Source of the DNA: Laburnicola sp. R22_1
Lineage: Eukaryota > Ascomycota > Dothideomycetes > Pleosporales > Didymosphaeriaceae
Length of the DNA: 64,000 nt
NCBI GenBank assembly: GCA_014281115.1
Contig: JACONQ010000008.1
Coordinates: forward strand, 682,001-746,000
Reading direction: 5' to 3'
Under the pieces are notes generated by a model that saw only the letters and a program-made list of their open reading frames with translations, ran no database searches and was not told where the DNA came from. Below are positions 42,114-52,255 of the stretch, one piece after another. Each line of letters begins with the position of its first letter. Position 1 is the stretch's first letter. The position numbers and the translations under genes were made by a program.

Positions 42114-42776
42114 GTGAAACCGCTTTCAATCAAAGTCGACGACGGTCCTGATGGCGCTGTACCAGGCTTCCTTCACCTCCCCGCGTCAACAGACACGTCC
42201 CCTGCTAGCACCGCCGCCATCTTACTCTCGGGCGCAGGAGGCGGAGTTGTCGGCCCTTCATCAATCTATCTTTCGCTCGCCGACAAACTGGCATCGTTGC
42301 AGCGACCCGTGCCAGCTCTCCGTCTCGACTACCGCTATCCAGCCCGGAATCGCTACTGCGTCAGAGACGTACTAGCCGCAATGAGTCAACTGGAAGAGCA
42401 CTACCGCATTAGCAAATTTGTACTGGCAGGCTGGTCCTTCGGGGGTGCCCCCGTTTTCACCCTCGGCGGACAAGGCGAACGAGTTGTCGGGTGCGCAACG
42501 GTTGCGAGCCAGACTGCAGAGGCGGAAGGCATCCGGTCGCTTGCTCCACGTCCTCTCCTCCTTTTGCACGGTACGGGGGATAGGACGCTGAACGCTAGCT
42601 CCTCAGAAACACTGTACGCGCAGTATGGATCGAATGGTGATAAGGCGTTGAAGCTCTTCGGTGGAGACGATCATGCACTGACGAGGAATTCGTTGATGGC
42701 AGAGCAGCTTATCGGTGAGTTTGTGCTGACGTGTGCGGGACTGGGAGGGAGCAAGGAAGATGAAGGAGCATGGTGA
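42114..42776 (+). CDS. Alpha/beta hydrolase (dienelactone hydrolase/TEX30-like), about 220 aa
   Basis: The fold is clear: ILLSGAGGGVVGPSS (oxyanion region), LRLDYRYPARNRYCV, nucleophile elbow LAGWSFGG with Ser108, Asp156 in HGTGDRTL and His187 in FGGDDHAL, so Ser-Asp-His is complete. Length suits small serine hydrolases; substrate unknown. The frame opens at a GTG (42114) without an in-frame ATG downstream of the stop at 42066, so the start is uncertain: either a short first exon lies upstream or the N terminus is damaged. It follows the helicase gene in the same direction. Confidence 0.7.
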   Translation: MKPLSIKVDDGPDGAVPGFLHLPASTDTSPASTAAILLSGAGGGVVGPSSIYLSLADKLASLQRPVPALRLDYRYPARNRYCVRDVLAAMSQLEEHYRISKFVLAGWSFGGAPVFTLGGQGERVVGCATVASQTAEAEGIRSLAPRPLLLLHGTGDRTLNASSSETLYAQYGSNGDKALKLFGGDDHALTRNSLMAEQLIGEFVLTCAGLGGSKEDEGAW

Positions 42777-43828
42777 AAAGGTGGAACTGATGCGGAGGGG
42801 TGGAGATTTGAGGAGGAATGAGAGTGTGGAGTAGAGACTAGGTCATGCATGAGAGGAGGAGTCACCAGCCGCAAAGGTCCTGCCTGTGCTGTCAAGTTTG
42901 GTTAGTACGACATAGCACGGGAGGAGGCGCCCGCCTGGCAGGACAGTAGAGCTTGGCGCATCGACATCATGCATTCTACCTTGTAAGCCGACGATTACAG
43001 GCTTTATCTTTGCTCCTCACGAGTCGAAAGGCGATGGTTCATACAACAGCTCTAATCAAAACACGCAACCAATGCCTGATGCTTGCTCCATTCAACCACA
43101 GTTTACCATAACCAGGCTTCTCGAATCGCGGTACATAGAAGACGAAGGGGAATGGAGCTTTGCATTAAGCGTCATCTTAAAATTCTCAATATTGGAGGTC
43201 GGCATATCTCCTTCAAAATCCAGGGTAATCGGAAAGACTAACATAGAGCGAGAATGATAGTAATGAGTTCCACCATGGGTGGAGTCTAGACTTAACCATC
43301 CTTCGCGTTGCTGCGCACGTAACTGTGTCGAAGAACTAGCCCGCTCTCCAAGCTGCATAAGCACACCGCTATTATTTACCCTTTGGTGTGCATCTACATA
43401 CTTCATATCACCAATCTAACAGGATACCGCAGTGGGCCACCTGTTGAAGAAAGAAAGGCGGGATTAACCACATTACCTCCGTTATCACCATGACCAAATC
43501 CGCACAAGACGACATATAGACCAACACCAATCTTAGTCAAGATGAATCCGCGCAGTCAAACAAACTACCCACCCGTGCAGAAACCCGCAACGAAGCTCTC
43601 TCTCTCTCTCTCTCTTTCTCTGAACCCACACACCCGCTCGCCCAAGTTCCAACCAACCACTCCATCCACCCACACCACACCACCATGCCCTCCCCACATT
43701 CGAATCCGTCCTCTCCCCCTCTCTAACCCACACCTTCGCCCCCCACCTCGCTCGTCCCAGCGCTCAAACACCCAGGCTACACCTCCCGCGCCGAGTTCCT
43801 CGCACACATCGCGTCCCTGCAGCAGCTC
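42777..43828. other. Intergenic DNA with CT microsatellite
   Basis: No sound gene. The 43542-43832 frame is a Pro/Ser/Thr-rich reading of a low-complexity pyrimidine region. Confidence 0.45.
43595..43620. repeat. (CT)n microsatellite
   Basis: About 12 CT units followed by one imperfect unit. Confidence 0.85.
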
Positions 43829-44152
43829 ATGACGGAGTTCCCCGTGACGGCGAAAGCCTGGATCGAGGATGCAGAGCGGAATGCTGTGTGGTGCAGGGCA
43901 AGCAGCCGGACGTGTTGGAGGGAGGAGGTCGTAGATGATGGGGTGGAAGGCGGGTGGCAGTATGAGGGGGAGTATGTGTTCATGTTTTGGATGGATGAGG
44001 ATGGGGGGCGGGTTGTGAGGACGGTGGAGATGTTGGATAGTTGGGCTACGAGGGAGAGGTTGTTGGGTTTGAGTAGGAGGGCGAGGGCGAATTTGAGGAG
44101 GGTGAAGGGGGAGGAGGTGGGGGTGGGGGATGGGTATGAGGGGAATATGTAA
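43829..44152 (+). CDS. NTF2/SnoaL-like protein fragment, 107 aa
   Basis: The frame MTEFPVTAKAWIEDAERNAV...YEGEYVFMFWMDEDGGRVVR...MLDSWATRERLLGL has the strand pattern of small NTF2-like proteins (a buried W/F-rich sheet with DEDGGRV turn). Upstream in the same frame the words LKHPGYTSRAEFLAHIASLQ are also family-like but are cut by a stop at about 43727, so an upstream exon or a damaged N terminus is likely. The 3' half is extremely G/A-rich (GGGGGAGGAGG). Function unknown. Confidence 0.45.
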   Translation: MTEFPVTAKAWIEDAERNAVWCRASSRTCWREEVVDDGVEGGWQYEGEYVFMFWMDEDGGRVVRTVEMLDSWATRERLLGLSRRARANLRRVKGEEVGVGDGYEGNM

Positions 44153-44280
44153 AGCGAGGGATGAGGTGGGTGGGGATAGTTGGGGGGAGAATGAGATGGA
44201 TGGGTCTGAGGATTGATGAACGCTATCTCAGTTACAAATCATAGGAGAAGAATCACCCGTTGTCGAAAGCTATTGAGCGA

Positions 44281-45888
44281 CTACCCACGTCCATCCTGCT
44301 CTTGTGAAAGCTCTTTGGTGTCGGATTGACCGCCGTAAACACCGCCATCAAGGATCCACTGCTCGTTGTCATCGTTGTCATCTTGTACTCTCCGCCACAT
44401 CTGTTTCCGTTCTCTCTCATGCCCCTTGCCCTTCCCGTCTATCTTGATCGTCGGTCGTATCAGTCCACCTAACAATGGGTTTCGACTGAACGCTGCGCTT
44501 CCGCTGGAGATAACACCTGGGTCGACTCCAATTGGCTCAAGTAGCTCGTCCTCGCTGTCGGGAGTCGATGGCCTCTCCATTTCCTTCATACGTCGCACAA
44601 TCTTTTTGCCGGATAGGTCAATGCTTGCTACTACCTGTCTCTTTTCATACTCCGGTCGAGCGTTCCACTCCTGCTCACGGAGAGCTTTCTGTTGCTTCTT
44701 GAGCTGCATTGCGCGCTCCTGTGGACTTGCCCACATGCTTAGTCCTGCGTTAGTAGTCTCGAAGTCTGCTGCCTCATCGTGAACATGAGTTCTCCGAGCG
44801 TTTTGCGCCTGGAAGGCGAGGAGCCTGTCTCTATGTTGCTTTGCCTTGGCTGATCTCTCGCTCTCTGATTCCACGTCTGAACCTGGATGCGAAGAAAGCG
44901 GTGTCGTCAACCTTGGAGTTGAGAATGGCTGTGGCGTTAACGAGACATCTGCACGGCGCTGGCCAGCGTTGTTTGCTGCCATCTTCTCTTTCCCACGTTC
45001 TTCGCGCAGCACTCGGACCATGGACTGTATTTCATCTGAGCTGAGTAACGGGCTACCGCAGAAGGTACACGGCCCTATGCCTTCTTTCACGCAAATGATC
45101 TTGCCGCAGTTCATGCAGTTTGGGGCGGCTTGGAGCAGCGGGTGGCGGGTCGCCATGCAGTTGCACTTCCGCTTGCTATCATCTAGCCCTCCCGACAAGC
45201 TAGGGTTTGTCTGGATCTCGAGCGCTCTTATCGCTGATTCTAGGTCATTGAGCACTGTAGACGCACCATGCATGGGCGTTCCACCGGATAGATTCACCTT
45301 GGCCTTCGGTTTTGGAGAGGAGTTCCTGGAGGATTTGGTGTCGGATATGAGATGGCCAGCCGCTGAGGGTGGTAGCTTGGAAGAGGGCGGAGCCGGAGAA
45401 ATGCCTCGTGACTTGGGCGTCGATTTACCTGGGGACGAGCGTGGCTTCTGAACGGCCTCTGGCTTGTCGGACAATGCGAAAGCATTGGCTTTTGGGGCTT
45501 TGGGCTTTGATGCCCCAGGCATGTAATCCTCTTCGTCTCGTTTCACGTAGCCACCGGCCGTATTGCCATAATTCTCAACCTGTCTTGGCGGGGGAAGCTT
45601 CCCGATGCCCGGCTTCTTCTTGTTGCGCGACTTCGTCTTTGGCACTTCGGAGGCGCTATTGGATGGCTGTGGCTGAGAAGCACTGGAAGATGCTGCAGGC
45701 CTTCTCCTGTTGTTGAATGACGCGATGAACTCCAGCGCTTGCGGACTGTCTCCTAACAGATTTTGGAGATGGTCTGCTGCTTCTGTGCTAGGAAGAGAGT
45801 CGGCGTATGAGATGATCTGCTTGAGCGACTCGTCATCCAGCGGAAGAAGCTTTGACAGCTGCCGTCTCGCCCAAGGTGAGAGGTCCAT
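44281..45888 (-). CDS. Rqt4/TRIP4 (ASC-1) homologue, zf-C2HC5 protein, 535 aa
   Basis: I chose ATG 45888 (MDLSPWARRQLSKLLPLDDE); the frame is open 63 codons further but that part is Arg/His-rich and unlike the family. The N terminus (LSKLLPLDDESLKQIISYAD, LQNLLGDSPQALEFI) matches the family's helical domain. Residues about 239-285 hold the C2HC5 zinc finger: KCNCMATRHPLLQ, CMNCGKIICVKEG, GPCTFCGSPLL. The rest is Ser/Pro-rich, with a conserved tail (ERAMQLKKQQKALREQEW). In yeast Rqt4 belongs to the RQT complex with the Slh1 helicase and Cue3, splitting stalled ribosomes; in animals TRIP4 is part of ASC-1. It shares a short divergent promoter with the cyclophilin gene. Confidence 0.85.
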   Translation of the reverse strand: MDLSPWARRQLSKLLPLDDESLKQIISYADSLPSTEAADHLQNLLGDSPQALEFIASFNNRRRPAASSSASQPQPSNSASEVPKTKSRNKKKPGIGKLPPPRQVENYGNTAGGYVKRDEEDYMPGASKPKAPKANAFALSDKPEAVQKPRSSPGKSTPKSRGISPAPPSSKLPPSAAGHLISDTKSSRNSSPKPKAKVNLSGGTPMHGASTVLNDLESAIRALEIQTNPSLSGGLDDSKRKCNCMATRHPLLQAAPNCMNCGKIICVKEGIGPCTFCGSPLLSSDEIQSMVRVLREERGKEKMAANNAGQRRADVSLTPQPFSTPRLTTPLSSHPGSDVESESERSAKAKQHRDRLLAFQAQNARRTHVHDEAADFETTNAGLSMWASPQERAMQLKKQQKALREQEWNARPEYEKRQVVASIDLSGKKIVRRMKEMERPSTPDSEDELLEPIGVDPGVISSGSAAFSRNPLLGGLIRPTIKIDGKGKGHERERKQMWRRVQDDNDDNEQWILDGGVYGGQSDTKELSQEQDGRG

Positions 45889-46103
45889 GTTGAGATACGG
45901 AGGGGTGGTGAGTGCGCTGCGGCCGCGGCTGCTTGTGAGATGCACCTCCGATTGTGGAAGGTGCAGCCACATGCTGTGGCGCAGGTGGCGCATGCGCTTT
46001 CGGAGTCGGAGAAACGAGCAGCGGCAGCCACCATCTGGGTACTCTCTGCAATCCGTCCGCGTCCTCTTTACAGCCACCGACTCACGATAGGTAATCGCCC
46101 TCT
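45889..46103. promoter_or_regulatory. Shared divergent promoter of Rqt4 and cyclophilin genes
   Basis: Only 215 bp separate the two ATGs, so both core promoters and leaders must overlap. No TATA box seen, usual for housekeeping genes. Confidence 0.55.
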
Positions 46104-46642
46104 ATGACGACCGAAGTTGCCCTCGAAACCACGCTCGTAAGCTTCTCTCCCGCTGCGCATCGCATTGTCGCTAACAACGAGCCCAGGGCACCGTGACCAT
46201 CGAGCTCTACACCGACCATGCCCCCAAGACATGCACCAACTTCTCCACCCTCGCCCAGCGCAGCTACTTCAACGGGCTCATATTTCACCGCATCATCCCC
46301 AACTTCATGATCCAGGGCGGCGACCCCACGGGCACCGGCCGCGGCGGCGCCTCCATCTACGGGGACAAGTTCGAGGACGAGATATCGCCGGCGCTGAAGC
46401 ACACGGGTGCAGGCATCCTGAGCATGGCGAATTCAGGACCCAACACAAACGGCTCACAATTCTTCATTACGTTGGCACCGACTCCGTGGCTTGATGGGAA
46501 GCATACGATCTTCGGGAGGGTGAAGAGCGGAATGCAAGTTGTGAAGAAGCTGGGGCTGGTGAAGACGGATAAGGAGGATAGGCCCGTTGAGAAGATCAAG
46601 ATTGTGAAAGCCTATGTTGTGGAGAAGGAGGACGTATTTTGA
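46104..46642 (+). CDS. PPIL1-type cyclophilin (peptidyl-prolyl cis-trans isomerase), 162 aa
   Basis: Exons 46104-46136 and 46187-46642; the 50-nt intron has GTAAGC...CCCAG with a CTAAC branch. The protein [19 protein letters not shown] is a single-domain cyclophilin: catalytic [14 protein letters not shown], the NGSQFFIT active-site strand and the cyclosporin-contact Trp in [15 protein letters not shown]. No targeting signal, and the short form without extra domains is the PPIL1/Cyp1 class, a spliceosome-associated isomerase. The upstream exon is essential: without it the frame would begin inside the first strand. Confidence 0.9.
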
Positions 46643-46896
46643 TCCATCACCGAAGGAAGCAAGGTGGAGAGCTCCTAGTATCAGCGCATAAGATGGCAAT
46701 TGCCTGTAGAGGAATGCGCGCGTCATGAGTCTCTGGTGCGAGGACAGCAAGGGGTCCCATCTGCGCGAGGACACATGCATCAGTGGACAGGGAAGACCCA
46801 GACCCAGTTCTCCCGAACTAATGTAAATCGGAAACATTGGTCAGAAGATGCTGTAAGTGTATTTTGATCTTCTTTGGTTGATAGTCACTCAATCAT

Positions 46897-48249
46897 CTAG
46901 CTAGCCTGAAACTGCTCCAACGGTCCATTCGGATGTATCAGGACCTTCGTGTACCCCTCTATCCTCTTGTCAAACTTCTCATATGCGACCTCTGCGTCTT
47001 CGATATCGATCTCATGCGACACAACGAAACTCGGCTTGGCTTTTCCTGAGATGATCAGGTCCCGCAAGTACCTATTGTATTTTTTTACGTTGCATTGACC
47101 AGTTCCCAACGTCAGACCCTGCTTGTATTAGACTGCGTTTGAACTTTCTTGGAATCAATTCACCTTCTCGAACAGTTTACCAAATGAGAGCAGAATTTGC
47201 CCCTTCTTGCTCTGCTCATCGGGTGCTCCAGGATCTGCGGGAACGTATAGGCCTGGGATACCCAGACCTCCGGTAGGCCTTGTCACCATGATCAGTTGGT
47301 CGAGGACGATGTTCGGTTTTTCTTTGCTGCCGGATGCGTCTACTGCCTGATAACCCACAGCATCAACCGCACGGTCGACCATGCCGTGATTGAGCGTGAT
47401 AATCAGTTCGACGGGGTCGCTTCTCTTGAAGTCGATGGGAATGCAGCCTATTTTCTTCGCTTGCTCCAGCCGCTCTGGCACCGTGTCCACGACAAAAACC
47501 TTACTCGCGCCACGGAGGATTCCGCTGTATGCTGCCATCAGACCGACAGGTCCTAAAGAGTTAGCTCGCATTCTGCACGGCAGCAATGATTTCTTACCAG
47601 CTCCGAAGACCGCCACAGACTCCCCTGGTTGGAATCCGGAAAGATTTAGTCCGTGCCATCCCGTTGGGAAGATATCCGCCAGTAGCGCGAAGTCGGCCTC
47701 AAACTCCGTGCCCTTTGGTAGCTGCAAGGCATTGAAGTCAGCGAAGGGAACACGCAAATACTGAGCCTGGCCGCCCTGGTATGGTCCCATTGCAACATAG
47801 CCATAGGCGCCGCCGGCGAAACCGGGATTCACTCTACGTTTGTTAGTCAGCGTCTGCATTGTCGGCAAGCACCCTCACCCTGTACAAAACGCCGTTCGCC
47901 CTTCTTCGCAGTTCCGACATCGACCGTCAGCCACGTTGAATGGAAGCACGATTCGGTCGCCCTTTTGAAGCAGTGTTACCCCAGGACCAGTCTCAATGAC
48001 GATGCCCATATTTTCATGGCCAAATACCAAACCGGCTTCGGCGGCAGTTCTTCCCTGGTACATGTGCAAGTCCGATCCGCAAATGGCTGATGGTTGTTAG
48101 AGATAGTCTCCCAAGTTATGGCGACACGAACCGGCAGTTGTCACTTTAATGATGGCATCGTCCGGGTGCTGTATCCTCGGCGTCTCGACCTCTTTGACTG
48201 AGACCTTAAAAGGACCCTCGTAATGTACAGCTTTCATTTTCTCGCCCAT
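46897..48249 (-). CDS. Zinc-dependent medium-chain dehydrogenase, formaldehyde-dehydrogenase type, 390 aa
   Basis: Five exons: 48132-48249, 47879-48086, 47598-47833, 47164-47552, 46897-47118, all in phase, and every intron is exactly 45 nt. Catalytic zinc ligands lie in AAICGSDLHMYQGR and GHENMG. The structural zinc loop reads ADGRCRNCEEGRTAFC, lacking the first Cys of the usual four. Rossmann motif VAVFGAGPVGLMAA. PYQGGQAQYLRVP and the length fit glutathione-independent formaldehyde dehydrogenase-like enzymes, cytosolic NAD-dependent oxidation of small aldehydes or alcohols. True substrate unknown. It faces the cyclophilin gene tail to tail. Confidence 0.88.
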
Positions 48250-49489
48250 GTCTCCTGGGTCCATAAAGTGTATTGTGCACAGTGGGGCACAAGTGGTTTA
48301 GGAGTGGATATTGGAGGGTGCTGTTGTCGGTACTAGTAGTAAAGTGTTGGCGGGGACGCGGAACAAGGCGTCCTTGGGGTGAGGGGTGATTCGGGCGGAG
48401 GCGCGCGGGGTGACCTGTACCTGCTTCCGATAGTCCTCTAGGGGATTTTTATACCACGTGTGGTCTGGGCATCCATGGATCCATGGATGTGAGTGATGGG
48501 CGACCGCATTCGGGGTTTCTTCAAACAACTACGCAACAAATATCTGTAATTACCGTCTACTAATAAGAATTTTAACCAGGCCGCTATGAACAATTCCCTA
48601 TTGCCCTAGCTTTGATATATTGCGCAAAGGCTCGTATGGGGTTCGCGCTTGCGTGTTGCGAAGACCCCGCCTCAACACCTGACATCATACATCCCGAGGT
48701 TTGGCCACGTCGCTTCCAGCCTCTTTCCTCCTTCGCCCTCCATTTCAACTCTTGTCGCCGCCTTTGCCCTAATAATGGAGGCTCTTGAATTCACAACAGC
48801 GATCGCAGCCCAATGGGGCGACATGCACGAACCACGCCGTCGCGCTGCCTGTCACTTCTTCTCATAGAAGACCTGCACACATCCTCGGGCCCTCTCACGC
48901 TATCACATCACCACCATGGGATCGGCATCGAGCTCCTGAAACTCCAGAGGGAACCAGCGGTTGAGTCTTTCGCATTATGTTCATACATAGTCACTTTGAA
49001 CCAGGAACAAATCTGCTTCGTCTAGTCTCTTCTTCCCCCGTGTATGTTCATGTCACAATGTCGACAATGTGAGCGCACGTAATACGAAGGGTATCTTAGA
49101 CATTGTCCTTTCTGTGGCAGTTGAACTTTGCATAGGAAAGAATCTATTGGTGAGGTATAACATTATGGGTCAACACTCACCTTTACTAGCTTAATCGGGT
49201 TAATCTAACACGGAACTATCCAAAGTGCTATCGTTGTGGTGTTGCTGTTTGATGTACCTGGTGTCGTGTTAGCTTGAATCATTGTTTCATCAAGTTTTGC
49301 GTTTCAAACGATGAAATTTAGCATTGTGTACTTACAATGGAGGCCTTCGCTGACCTTGTACGCTCACAACCTCACAAACATGACTGAGTCTGTGGGCTAT
49401 TTAAACTCCGCCTTATCCTCCTTCTCATAACCAGACCAGAAACATCCACTTCATCCACTTATATATCTCTACATTTAAAGATATCCAAA
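48250..49489. other. Intergenic DNA
   Basis: No supported gene. A 20-bp perfect palindrome CATCCATGGATCCATGGATG lies near 48470. A TATTTAA element at about 49399 precedes the next gene by 90 bp. Confidence 0.5.
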
Positions 49490-50029
49490 ATGGCTTACAC
49501 TTCAATTATGAAGAACTCCGCGCGTCAAGCTGACGCGCGCAAGTCGAAGTCGGTTTCCTGGGCGCTGGATCGCTCGGAGGTTAGGGAGATTCCTTCTGGA
49601 ATGGGCACTTGGGAGAATGGTGCCCCAGTCGCCTGTGAGCCAACCTATTACGAGCAACAGAATCGGGTCAAGCTAACCCAGCAGGCTCTGGAGGAGGCCA
49701 AGGCTATGGCTGTACTGCCCCGCAAGCCAGTTCCTGGAGCGTCGCAGCTGTTCCAATCGAGCACTGCGCATGCGGAGGCCTCCACTCGACCAGCGAGCCC
49801 GGGAACTGAGCGGCCAGCGTACGTATGTCGCTCGGACCAGAAAGCGGGCGGTCCTGTCTTCGACAACTTTCTTCCGCAAGACAAAATGCCGAAGCAAGAC
49901 GTGTACGATGGCAAACTTGGGTCACCTTCTATAAAGTCCATCGCATTAATCAAGAGCTTTGGTGAAAAGCTCAAGAAGAAGGTAGATGAGCGGATGACGA
50001 AGCGCGGAAACGATTCGTACCATAGGTAA
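49490..50029 (+). CDS. Hypothetical basic protein, 179 aa
   Basis: Single exon behind a TATTTAA element and a C/A-rich leader. MAYTSIMKNSARQADARKSK opens a basic, disordered protein; short islands look conserved (SWALDRSEVREIPSGMGTWE, PVFDNFLPQDKMPKQDVYDG) and the tail is amphipathic and Lys-rich (LIKSFGEKLKKKVDERM). No signal peptide, no domain recognised. Regular promoter and codon use support a real gene. Confidence 0.6.
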   Translation: MAYTSIMKNSARQADARKSKSVSWALDRSEVREIPSGMGTWENGAPVACEPTYYEQQNRVKLTQQALEEAKAMAVLPRKPVPGASQLFQSSTAHAEASTRPASPGTERPAYVCRSDQKAGGPVFDNFLPQDKMPKQDVYDGKLGSPSIKSIALIKSFGEKLKKKVDERMTKRGNDSYHR

Positions 50030-50567
50030 TCGCTTTCGTGCCACTTGTATAAAACAGCCACGTATATAAATCTCAACAATGTATACATTCGAATAAATAA
50101 CACTTTGTTATCATAAACAGCGCCTGCCCTTTCAACAAATTACTATGTACGCGAACTATTGTTTACATATCAATATATTGACTTAATCTGCCCTACATAT
50201 CCTCGTCGTGCTACACTATGTGTATAATAAATGAACTGCAGGTGATATGTGTAACTCAGGAGAGCCTCTGCAAGACGGTTTCCACTTTCGAGCCTCTTAC
50301 ACCATGCAACAAAACTACGACTTGATCCAGGATGGCTTTGGACTCAAAAGGCTGTTCAATGCTACCGACTTGAAATTTCTGCCACTGTTATGAAGACTGT
50401 CTTTGGCGCATATCGAAACCTGGAATCTACTCTGGCACTGGAAGCGACACACGAGGCGATAGAAGAACTTTTAAAAGCCACACTGTTGCTTTCCATGTCT
50501 CTTAGAAAGACAAAACGTGCGAAACACTTCTGACCATTGAATTCGAACTATGGAGGGAGGCCCGCCA
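50030..50567. other. Intergenic DNA
   Basis: Convergent 3' regions of two genes; nothing further seen. An AATAAA-like signal (GAATAAATAA) lies near 50092. Confidence 0.5.
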
Positions 50568-52255
50568 TCAAAACCCTCGTGCTTCAGTCGTAACGACCGG
50601 AACTTCAAACTGCTTATGACCTTTGATGAAATAAAACACATATCCCAGGAACATCCAGCCTACCATCACAACCGAGGAATAGTTCATGTTCTGTGGTGTT
50701 ACTGGCATACCGCCTGGAAACGCACAGAACACCAACGCCACCAACAACCAAATACAAGAAATGATGTTCACGACGAGGCCTAATTTCCTTGGCATCCGGA
50801 GGTATCCAAATTCGTGATTCGCAAGCTGCGGTCGGCCGAATATCATGAAGTAAACGATAGGGATCATGTAAGACGCGAAGAGAGCAAGGATAGTCATGGA
50901 GATGATGGCGTTGTAGGCGGTGGTGTTCCCGAGGTAAATGAAGCCGAGTAGCATCTGAACGATTGTTACGGCAGCGACAGCGCGAACAGGTATTTGAGAC
51001 GATTTGTCGACGTAGGAGAAATAATTCGAGAATGGCGTTGCTTTGTCGCGAGCGAAGGCCCAGAATGTACGTGACGCAGACGTGATTGCCGCGCACGTTG
51101 CGGCAACGGCGATAATGATCGGAAAGAGCGATAGGATCGTGCCCCCGGCATAGGATTTTGTTGCGTTGTAATATATCTGGATGAAAGGAAATCCGGTCGG
51201 TGTGGCGAGTAGCTCCTCAAGCGGACCAGTGCAATACAGGAGCAGGACGCAGTAGCCTAGGGCCAGAATCCCGTTCACAGTGACGGATCCGACCATGGCT
51301 AGAGGAACATTTTTCGACGCATGGGGCATCTCTTCCGCGAGATGGCATGCTGCGTCGTACCCTAGCATGGGGTAGCAAGCAGACAAGAGGCCGACAAGCC
51401 ACGCTACTCCTGTGCTCGACCAACCGCTACCATTCGTCACCTCCAGGAACACAAACGACGCTGTGTTTTTCTCGCCCATGACTCCAAGCACTATCATGAT
51501 GACAACTAGGCCTCCAAGGTGGATAATGCCGCAAATGTTGTTTAAAGTGGGAAGCATGCGGGCTCCCCAGATGTTTATGGCTGCACTGTAGAGCAGAACA
51601 GCCCAGTATACGAGCAGCCCTTGCCAGCGCTGGGGAGAATAGCTTTCGACGTTCAGGATTACGACACCGAGCAGTTGGAGCGCTCCAGCGAAGGCGGCGG
51701 CTGCACTCAGTACGATTTGGCCGCCGACGTTGAGCCATCCGACGGACCAGGCTGCGAGGGAGCGAGATGAGGCCGGAGAGAGCGCAGCGACCCAGTGGTA
51801 TTGCCCTGGTTGATGTTTAACTTCATCAACCCATATACTTTAACATGGGGCACTTACCACCGGCTGTAGGGTATATGGATGCAATTTCTCCCATGGAAAG
51901 TGCGACGGCTATCGAGCAAATGACGGACAATAGACTCCTCAAAGTCAGCATCTTTCTCTTCGAGAACATCAATCAAAACTTACTAATTCCAGAATAAACA
52001 CGGCGCGCCGCCCGTTGCTAGAGCCGCAGCTACGATCGAACTCAGCGCCTCCCACGACGCCATCAAACACAGTATCAAACTGATAACACTCCATATCGAA
52101 TACTCTCTCCTCAGTTCCTGTACGTGTCCAATTTGCGCAAGTCTAGCATCGTCGTCCAGAGTAAGGATTGGCTCGAGCTTTTCATTCCCATAACTCCCGC
52201 CATCAGACTGTTTCCAGGTGGGCTTCGTATCGATTTCTTGTGGTTGGTTGGCCAT
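50568..52255 (-). CDS. Amino-acid/GABA/choline permease (APC superfamily), 528 aa
   Basis: Three exons: 51984-52255, 51858-51934, 50568-51805, with introns of 49 and 52 nt. Hydrophilic N terminus with EPILTLDDDARLAQIGHVQELRRE cut by the first span; then SIYPTAGGQYHWVAALSP, the fingerprint of fungal GABA/choline transporters (Uga4/Hnm1 type). About 12 hydrophobic spans follow, with MLGYDAACHLAEEMPHASKN, SRTFWAFARDKATPFS and FGRPQLANHEF as family landmarks. Plasma or vacuolar membrane uptake of amino acids, GABA, choline or polyamines is expected; the exact substrate cannot be read from sequence. Confidence 0.87.

Noticed and set aside
43542..43832. Pro/Ser/Thr-rich frame
   Set aside because: Runs through a CT microsatellite and a pyrimidine-rich stretch; composition is what chance would give.
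45889..46077. Extension of the Rqt4 frame to an ATG at 46077
   Set aside because: The extra 63 residues are Arg/His/Cys-rich and unlike the family, whose N terminus fits ATG 45888; the extension also overlaps the shared promoter.
46104..52255. Secondary-metabolite cluster formed by dehydrogenase, permease and hydrolase
   Set aside because: No backbone synthase, no shared promoter or regulator; these are independent housekeeping-type genes.
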